From SLJN01 sp964505385 (GTDB lineage: Bacteria > Bacteroidota > Rhodothermia > Balneolales > Natronogracilivirgulaceae): 12,829 bases of DNA. Below the pieces are notes generated by a model. It saw only the letters and a list, made by a program, of their open reading frames with translations. It did no database searches and was not told where the DNA came from. Numbering within the stretch: the stretch's first letter is position 1; each line of letters starts with the position of its first letter. Positions 7,602 through 12,829 of the stretch are shown piece after piece. The stretch covers positions 1 through 12,829 of the forward strand of contig CAZDIA010000069.1 of NCBI GenBank assembly GCA_964505385.1, in the 5' to 3' direction. Both the position numbers and the translations under genes were made by a program.

Positions 7602-8270
7602 TTAAAGATTCAAAAAGTGAATCAGCTCATCCGCCCGATCTTCGTATTCATGGTTAAAATTATAATCCTCAGTCTGGCAGGAAACGGTAAAACCGTGACG
7701 TTCAAGTGCTGAAGTCACATGCTTGGCATCCATTATGTTGAGCTTCAAAGAAATTCTGTAGGGGTCATACTCCTTTTCGGGAGACTGGACGGTAAGGCCA
7801 AGTATTTTCGCATTTTCGGTTTCAATCAACCGTATCATCTCGGATAATGTAAAATCCCGCTGAGCCACTTCAACCAGTAAAGTTGTTCCTGCCTCTTCAA
7901 TGTTAATCAGGTCTACAAAAGATTCAAGCAGGTCTTCTCGAAGCACTACGCCGATAAAGGTTTTCTTTTTATCAACAACCGGCAGCAGCTCCTGATTATG
8001 CTTGAGCATATACCGGGTGGCGTCAAATATATGTGCGTCCGGATCAAGTGTGGGCAGTTTTTGTGCATTATCGCGGATAGAGCTTGGAGAGGATTCCTGA
8101 TTATCCAGGATTTGGGTGCGTGTTATCATCCCGAGAAATTTCCGGGTTGTATGATCCACAATTGGCATGCTCGACATGCCATACCGGTCCATAGCTTTAA
8201 TAGCATCTTCCGCAGAGTCGGCTACCTTCAGAGGCAGCACTTCGGTATTTACAAGTTCAAAAACCAGCAT
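7602..8270 (-). CDS. CBS-CBS-ACT domain protein
   Basis: A 222-residue cytosolic protein with no membrane segment. Residues about 4-57 form one CBS motif (DSAEDAIKAMDRYGMSSMPI and then FLGMITRTQIL). Residues about 65-118 form a second (LDPDAHIFDATRYMLKHNQE and then LLPVVDKKKTFIGVVLREDL). Residues about 128-200 look like an ACT-type fold (TTLLVEVAQRDFTLSEMIRL, then a second half with LKLNIMDAKHVTSALERHGF). CBS pairs bind adenosyl ligands such as AMP, ATP or SAM, and ACT domains often bind amino acids, so a ligand-sensing regulatory role is likely. The layout resembles AcuB-like proteins, but no output domain is present and the target is unknown. The ATG at 8270 is 25 bases after the hflX stop, which makes it the probable last gene of that operon. 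I see no clear terminator after it. Confidence 0.88.
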   Translation of the reverse strand: MLVFELVNTEVLPLKVADSAEDAIKAMDRYGMSSMPIVDHTTRKFLGMITRTQILDNQESSPSSIRDNAQKLPTLDPDAHIFDATRYMLKHNQELLPVVDKKKTFIGVVLREDLLESFVDLINIEEAGTTLLVEVAQRDFTLSEMIRLIETENAKILGLTVQSPEKEYDPYRISLKLNIMDAKHVTSALERHGFTVSCQTEDYNFNHEYEDRADELIHFLNL

Positions 8271-8295
8271 GGTGGTTTACTCTTTCTTTGTAGTG

Positions 8296-9606
8296 TTACT
8301 CGGCATAGTAAAAACCGTTGTTCGTACTTTCAAGCAGTCCCTTCAGTCTCCCTAAGTAACGACGATTAATTTTAAATTGTACAAAGATAGCATCAGAATC
8401 ATACTTTAGCTCATTAATTTGAGCTACCTCATGTAAAAAAGATACCACCTTCTGATCTTTTACCGGGATTTTAATTTCTTTTTGCTCATACCTTTCCTGA
8501 AGTTTCTCTTCAATAGCATCAATTATATTATCCAGGCCAATTCCCCGGAGCGCAGAAGCCGGAATACCATGTTCATAAGCTCTTTTAATTGAGGCCAGTT
8601 TCTCGGGATCAGATATACCATCAACTTTATTCAATACAAGAACCTCCGGAATGTCATCAGCCTCAATTTCCTTTAGTGTGTTGTGAACCGTCTCAATGTA
8701 ATCATCCATTAATGGTGATGTTGAGTCTACCACATGTATCAACAGATCCGATTCCCTGATTTCATCAAGGGTGGATTTAAAACTTTCGATCAAACGGTGT
8801 GGCAGCTTGCGGATGAACCCTACCGTATCGGAAAGCAGAACATCTTCTTTACCAACACGGAGTTTTCGAACGGTGGAGTCGAGGGTCGCAAAAAGTTGAT
8901 TCTCCACTTTCACTCCGGTATCGGTAAGGGCGTTCATCATGGATGACTTTCCCGCATTGGTATATCCAACAAAAGAGATACGCAGGTTATCCACTCGTCC
9001 TTTACGCTGCACTTTGCGTTGTTTATCAAGCTTGCTCAGTTTTTCCTTGAGCACCGAAATACGGTTGCCGATAAGCCTGCGGTCTGTTTCGATCTGTGTT
9101 TCACCGGGTCCTTTGGTACCAATACCCCCTTTTTGGCGGGAAAGGTGAGTCCAATAGCGGGTAAGGCGCGGCAACAGATATTCAAGCTGGGCAAGCTCGA
9201 CCTGAGTTTTAGCCGCGGCCGTCTTGGCACGGGAGGCGAATATATCGAGAATCAGGTTACTACGATCCAGGACTTTCGCTTTGGTTTTATTCTCGATATT
9301 ACGGAGTTGCGTTGGGGTCAGGTCATCATCAAAAATGATGGAGTCAACACCATTGGCCTTTGCAAATTCGGCGATTTCCTCGAGCTTTCCGCTACCGATA
9401 TACGTAGCGGGGTCGGGATGGTCTCTGTTCTGGAGATAACTTTCCACCGTAAATCCGCCTGCCGTCTCTGCTAATAGCTGCAACTCCTGAATGTATTCTT
9501 CGGCAATTTCGCGCCCCGTTTCCGCACTGTAAATGCCAACGAGAACTACGCGCTCTCTTTCACTTCCTTGATTTTTTAAGCTGTTAGGAGATATAAAGTT
9601 ATTCAA
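8296..9606 (-). CDS. hflX: Ribosome-associated GTPase HflX
   Basis: HflX binds the large ribosomal subunit and, in studied bacteria, splits stalled or stress-damaged 70S ribosomes using GTP. The 436 residues show the family in full. The N-terminal HflX domain includes ATYIGSGKLEEI (68-79) and the loop GGIGTKGPGETQIETDRR (160-177), and a coiled helical linker follows. The G domain has G1 GYTNAGKS (214-221), the G2-region sequence LDSTVRK (242-248), G3 DTVGF (260-264), G4 NKVD (326-329) and G5 SALRG (351-355). A short C-terminal domain ends the protein. The start is a TTG at 9606: the frame is open upstream only to a TAA and contains no ATG or GTG there, nor any ATG before the conserved domain. 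The Shine-Dalgarno is not visible. It lies 51 bases after the three-helix membrane protein gene and 25 bases before the CBS-ACT gene. No hfq or miaA is nearby. Confidence 0.97.
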   Translation of the reverse strand: MNNFISPNSLKNQGSERERVVLVGIYSAETGREIAEEYIQELQLLAETAGGFTVESYLQNRDHPDPATYIGSGKLEEIAEFAKANGVDSIIFDDDLTPTQLRNIENKTKAKVLDRSNLILDIFASRAKTAAAKTQVELAQLEYLLPRLTRYWTHLSRQKGGIGTKGPGETQIETDRRLIGNRISVLKEKLSKLDKQRKVQRKGRVDNLRISFVGYTNAGKSSMMNALTDTGVKVENQLFATLDSTVRKLRVGKEDVLLSDTVGFIRKLPHRLIESFKSTLDEIRESDLLIHVVDSTSPLMDDYIETVHNTLKEIEADDIPEVLVLNKVDGISDPEKLASIKRAYEHGIPASALRGIGLDNIIDAIEEKLQERYEQKEIKIPVKDQKVVSFLHEVAQINELKYDSDAIFVQFKINRRYLGRLKGLLESTNNGFYYAE

Positions 9607-9657
9607 ATAATGCGAGTGAGTTTCTGGTTTGAATTATATACTTTAGAATGATTTCAG

Positions 9658-10260
9658 TTATTTCTTTTTGACCTGTTTTTCAAAAGCATCAGTATATACG
9701 ATTGCCGGTGAAAACCGTCTTCCGAGCTTACGTGAGAGTACTCGCTTGAATTCATCCACCTCATCTTCAGGTACGGGCAGTTCAAGCCGGATAGTTTCCG
9801 GTCTTTCATCCTGCAAAGCTCCGGGCTGGGAATAGAAAAAAGTAAAGTGCGAACCCTTTCCCGGGCGGTGTTCTACATAATCACGAATTTGATGCCATGC
9901 CACCGTCTGAGAGGGGTCATTAATATTTTTGACGATGCCATTATCGGTAATATAGCGTTTAGTCATCAGATGTGAAGCTACAAACCAGTTCAAGCCTATC
10001 CAGATATAGCAAAGCATAGCCGTTATATGCTGCTCCAATCCGTTCATCCAAACCATGGTGGTCATCGCAACTGAAAAGCCAAGGAATATGGTAGCAAATA
10101 ATGGAAATCCGAAAAGTTTACCCGATCTCCAGACCTGCCGCACATTCCGCAGGCGCACCATATTGGTAAGCGTTACCATTGCCAGAAGAGTTGTAGCTAT
10201 AGTGAAAAAAGCCAGCAGAATGAGTTGAAGAGTTTGTAAATGCAATAAACCAACGTCCAT
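9658..10260 (-). CDS. Small inner-membrane protein of unknown function, three predicted helices
   Basis: I do not recognise a named family with confidence. From the ATG at 10260 the protein has 200 residues. Hydrophobic segments at about 8-32, 49-71 and 78-98 should cross the inner membrane. Between the first two is a basic stretch (RLRNVRQVWRSGK), probably cytoplasmic. A soluble C-terminal domain of about 100 residues follows, containing KRYITDNGIV, WHQIRDYVE and a basic tail KQVKKK. The pattern of an ITDNGI strand then a W-x-x-I-x-D-Y strand resembles small bacterial PH-like/YcxB-like membrane proteins, but this is a loose impression. An earlier GTG at 10269 is in frame but falls inside the Shine-Dalgarno (AGGTG, 10267-10271), so the ATG is the start. 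It lies 13 bases after the BatA-like gene, in the same operon, which suggests a linked envelope role. Confidence 0.82.
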   Translation of the reverse strand: MDVGLLHLQTLQLILLAFFTIATTLLAMVTLTNMVRLRNVRQVWRSGKLFGFPLFATIFLGFSVAMTTMVWMNGLEQHITAMLCYIWIGLNWFVASHLMTKRYITDNGIVKNINDPSQTVAWHQIRDYVEHRPGKGSHFTFFYSQPGALQDERPETIRLELPVPEDEVDEFKRVLSRKLGRRFSPAIVYTDAFEKQVKKK

Positions 10261-10266
10261 AGCTAT

Positions 10267-10271
10267 CACCT
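10267..10271 (-). promoter_or_regulatory. Ribosome binding site that fixes the start of the three-helix protein
   Basis: AGGTG, within AAAGGTGA on the minus strand, lies six bases before the ATG at 10260. The site sits in the 13-base gap after the BatA-like gene's stop and contains the rival GTG codon, which argues against that start. Confidence 0.7.
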
Positions 10272-10273
10272 TT

Positions 10274-12400
10274 CTAAGCGTTATTTTCTGCTCGATATAG
10301 CCTTGAAACCAAACTTTCCGAAATTAAAAACAGAATCGCAAGCCAGATAAACCAGTTCCAGATTTCGGAGCCGAAACCGGCAGCCTGTAATGTTGATTCT
10401 ATTTCTGAACTATCCATATCCGTTGTATCAATAAGATGTATCAGGTTAAACTCTGTTTCAAGGAATTGTGTAAGTTCTTCACTATCTAACGTCGAGAAAT
10501 CCGATTCCGATATATGCTGATTGACAGCAACTGTGTTTTCCTGATCTCCGGATGTTACCTGAGCTAAGCCGGGAGACCAATCCATCGCATCGTCTTCTAT
10601 TAAGACACCATCGCCGGTTATATCTCCTTCAGTGCGCAATTCGATATCATGAAGATTGATTTCCACCATCGACTCTTCAAAATTGAACAACATTTCAAAC
10701 GGGGAGCCCAACGTATGTTTCAATTCCGATTGTTCTTCGTAAGCGGTAGCATAGAGGGCAGTCCGGTAATATATCGGTGCAAACAACGGATTTACCGGGA
10801 AGTTTGACCATCCCGGATCTACTCCCATTGCTGATATGATAAACTGTCCGTCTCCAAAACTGTGCTCGGTGAGAAGCGACTCATTCAGGTTTGTACGGAA
10901 TATTGTGTTGCCACCATCACCGGCGCTGTCATAAATCCAGTGGTGATATATGTTAGGAGTAGAAATCTGAATTTCCTCATCCTCCTGAGTATCGAAAATT
11001 TCATCGAGGATCGGGTGGCCTTCAACCAGCCGGTCGAATCCTGCTACCTGATCAAACTGAGCATATTCGCCTCTCATACCGGTAAACTCCCCGGCATTCA
11101 TTCGACTGAGAAACTGATTATAGTTTTCAATTTCCGAAGTTTCTGACGGGAAGATAATCAACCCGTTGCCGTCCTGAACAAAACTTTGCAATTCTTCATC
11201 CAGGTAAGAGGGAATCCGGGTCAGGCCTTCGAGTATAACCCCGTCGACCTCTGCCAGCAGGGAAGCGTCCATTTCATCCAGCTCTATGGATTCAAACTCC
11301 AGCTGGGCGCTTGTCTCCAATGCCGCTTCCAGAACCGGGGACAGATAGGATGAATACTCCTGATCTTCGCGATCCTCATAAACCAGCAACATCGTTCGTG
11401 TTTCAGGGACCTGTACCGAAAAATACCGGCGGTTGTCAAACTGATACTGATCACCGTCGAGGCTTGCATATCCGCTGATCGTCCCAGGCTCGTCCGGAAC
11501 AACTTCAAATACATAATTGCGCTGCTGCCCGGGGTTCAGATCCACTTCGTACTGTCCTTTGGATTGCCCGTTAGCTTCCAACTCCACAAAATGATTGGAT
11601 ATGGGATCATCACCGTAATTTGTTACCTCTACCTCAACAGAAAACGGCAGCCCCCTGCTGATAATCTGGTTGATCGTCTCTACCGAGCTAATGCCTACAT
11701 TGGTAGCACTTTCCGAGCCCACTTTTACATAATGAAATGGGATCTGCCGGCGGTCCAGGTCATAAGCTTCCCAATCAAAATCCTCAACTTTGTCCATCGA
11801 TGATCCTGAGCCGTCACCGACCCAGTAGATGGTGCCTCCGTCAAGTGGCGTATCGGATACAGCCTGCGCGGCGATGCGAAGCCGGTCGCGGGTATAATTT
11901 CCTTTATTGACGGGTTCGATATCATCCAGCCTGCTCATTGCCTCATCCCTGCTAACGGCTCTTTGGGATTCCAGTTCGCCGTGTGTGGGGATGATCATAA
12001 AACGGTCATCACTACCGGCCCGGCTGATTATCTTCTCAGCAAACTCTTTGGACTGTTCATAATAAGGGCCTTGCTCATCAACCTGATCCATTGAAGGCGA
12101 GTTATCAACTACGATCGTGTATAAGATATCACCACTCCGGGGATTGAAACCGGCTAATTGCGGTTCGATAAATGGCCTGGCCAGCGCGAGGGCAAGAAGC
12201 AGCAATGCAAGCGCTCTGAGAGCCAGCAGCAAATATTTCTTGATTTTCAGCCGTTTGATAGTACTGCGCTGCAACTCCCGGAAAAAAGCTGTGGTGGAAA
12301 ATGCCAGCTTTTGAGGCTTCCTGAGATTGATCAGGTGAATTATAACCGGAATAGCCAGCGCAACCAACCCGATAAGAAAGAATGGATTTAAAAAACTCAT
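10274..12400 (-). CDS. BatA-type membrane protein with von Willebrand factor A domain
   Basis: A 708-residue inner-membrane protein. The N-terminus (MSFLNPFFLIGLVALAIPVI) is the BatA/aerotolerance-regulator domain: helix 1 at about 4-24, the conserved HLINLRKPQKLAFSTTAFF stretch, then helix 2 at about 56-75. A VWA-like domain begins near 90 with VVDNSPSM, which provides the metal-binding DxSxS (Asp99, Ser101, Ser103). The later Thr and Asp of the metal site are less certain; candidates are NYT (168-170) and VGDGS (194-198). Residues about 233-332 look like an immunoglobulin/CARDB-type beta domain, and a class I amidotransferase-like alpha/beta region probably follows. A last helix (about 682-698) precedes a short cytosolic tail RLYRAENNA. 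The bulk should face the periplasm. BatA-family proteins usually sit with MoxR ATPase and DUF58 genes; none is in view. It is the first gene of the operon, with a near-consensus promoter upstream. The exact role is unknown. Confidence 0.92.
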   Translation of the reverse strand: MSFLNPFFLIGLVALAIPVIIHLINLRKPQKLAFSTTAFFRELQRSTIKRLKIKKYLLLALRALALLLLALALARPFIEPQLAGFNPRSGDILYTIVVDNSPSMDQVDEQGPYYEQSKEFAEKIISRAGSDDRFMIIPTHGELESQRAVSRDEAMSRLDDIEPVNKGNYTRDRLRIAAQAVSDTPLDGGTIYWVGDGSGSSMDKVEDFDWEAYDLDRRQIPFHYVKVGSESATNVGISSVETINQIISRGLPFSVEVEVTNYGDDPISNHFVELEANGQSKGQYEVDLNPGQQRNYVFEVVPDEPGTISGYASLDGDQYQFDNRRYFSVQVPETRTMLLVYEDREDQEYSSYLSPVLEAALETSAQLEFESIELDEMDASLLAEVDGVILEGLTRIPSYLDEELQSFVQDGNGLIIFPSETSEIENYNQFLSRMNAGEFTGMRGEYAQFDQVAGFDRLVEGHPILDEIFDTQEDEEIQISTPNIYHHWIYDSAGDGGNTIFRTNLNESLLTEHSFGDGQFIISAMGVDPGWSNFPVNPLFAPIYYRTALYATAYEEQSELKHTLGSPFEMLFNFEESMVEINLHDIELRTEGDITGDGVLIEDDAMDWSPGLAQVTSGDQENTVAVNQHISESDFSTLDSEELTQFLETEFNLIHLIDTTDMDSSEIESTLQAAGFGSEIWNWFIWLAILFLISESLVSRLYRAENNA

Positions 12401-12512
12401 TTACTCAAAAAAATCTTAAATTGAAACCTCGCGGGATACATTCTCACCGTTGTATATATACGCATCACCTGCTGTCAAATTCTAACAAAAGTTGAGAAAT
12501 CAATTCGTCTTT
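12401..12512. other. Divergent intergenic region
   Basis: These 112 bases separate the BatA-like gene from the oppositely transcribed lipoprotein gene. They carry the minus-strand promoter at 12451-12478, which includes an alternating TA run (12453-12460). A plus-strand promoter must lie here too, unless transcription starts differently, but I could not identify one with confidence. Confidence 0.55.
12451..12478 (-). promoter_or_regulatory. Sigma-70-type promoter for the BatA-hflX operon
   Basis: On the minus strand a perfect -35 box TTGACA (12478-12473) is followed after 16 bases by TATACA (12456-12451), one or two mismatches from TATAAT. Transcription would start near 12444, giving a leader of about 45 bases before the BatA-like ATG. 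It is the best promoter match in the window. It is not the -33/-7 (TTG, TAnnTTTG) form typical of Bacteroidia. Confidence 0.65.
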
Positions 12513-12829
12513 ATGACCCAGAGAACGCTCTCAGGACTGTTTTTATTAACCCTTATTTATCTGACGGCCTTTTCCTGTAATACTATTCCGGATCAACACT
12601 GGATTAAATCTATTCCTGATTACAGTCCGGCAATCATACTACACCAAGACAACCCCTCCATCAGCGAGGCTGCCGGCGCAGAATACATGTCATTTATTGA
12701 AGATCTGACCAATTCGAATATTCCGGTTGCCACACAGATAGAAGAGGTCCCGGAAACTACGCTTCAACTCAAGGCCGTGGCCGCTATCCCAACCCGTGCC
12801 GATACCTGGCGCCCGCTTTGGATAGCCGA
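12513..12829 (+). CDS. N-terminal part of a probable lipoprotein, cut by the window edge
   Basis: The first 105 codons of an open frame that runs off the right edge. It starts MTQRTLSGLFLLTLIYLTAF followed by SC: Arg4, a hydrophobic stretch (6-20) and Cys22 in the context AFSC, a slightly non-standard lipobox (Ala rather than Leu at -3) of a kind seen in Bacteroidota lipoproteins. The mature part continues NTIPDQHWIKSIPDYSPAII and later SFIEDLTNSNIPVATQIEEV, with no motif I recognise. The codons for Pro and Gly look like ordinary coding sequence and there is no internal stop. No strong Shine-Dalgarno precedes the ATG (a GAG lies about 17 bases upstream). It is transcribed divergently from the BatA-like gene across 112 bases. 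The function is unknown. Confidence 0.72.
   Translation, partial: MTQRTLSGLFLLTLIYLTAFSCNTIPDQHWIKSIPDYSPAIILHQDNPSISEAAGAEYMSFIEDLTNSNIPVATQIEEVPETTLQLKAVAAIPTRADTWRPLWIA

Overview
This window looks like ordinary chromosomal backbone from a free-living bacterium of the FCB group, most likely Bacteroidota, Balneolota or Rhodothermota. The pointers are a BatA-type von Willebrand protein of about 700 residues, a periplasmic TPR protein of about 1000 residues, a CBS-CBS-ACT protein, an EPSP synthase with the GNSGTT motif, weak or absent Shine-Dalgarno sequences before several genes, and two genes with apparent non-ATG starts. The lineage is an inference from gene content; no phylogenetic marker was searched. 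I see no phage, insertion sequence, CRISPR array, rRNA or tRNA.

Layout: eight complete genes all lie on the minus strand, and a partial gene sits at each edge. Read in the direction of transcription (right to left), a near-consensus promoter (12451-12478) drives a BatA/VWA membrane protein (10274-12400). It is followed by a small three-helix membrane protein (9658-10260), the ribosome-associated GTPase HflX (8296-9606) and a CBS-CBS-ACT sensor-like protein (7602-8270). The gaps here are short (13, 51 and 25 bases), so this looks like one operon. After a 182-base gap come the large TPR protein (4426-7419) and aroA (3112-4422), separated by only 3 bases and probably translationally coupled. After about 280 bases comes a heat-shock pair, hsp20 (2407-2829) and dnaK (441-2387), 19 bases apart and closed by a strong intrinsic terminator (369-406).

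Edges: at 1-74 on the minus strand is the N-terminus of a gene that continues beyond the window and begins with a signal-peptide-like segment. At 12513-12829 on the plus strand is the N-terminal third or less of a divergent gene with a probable lipoprotein signal, transcribed away from the BatA gene.

Functional themes: protein quality control and stress (DnaK, Hsp20, HflX), envelope proteins (BatA/VWA, three-helix protein, TPR protein, lipoprotein), one shikimate-pathway enzyme (AroA), and a probable nucleotide- or amino-acid-sensing protein (CBS-ACT). I found no convincing novel system. The part least explained by known biology is the BatA-membrane protein-HflX-CBS/ACT cluster with its divergent lipoprotein.
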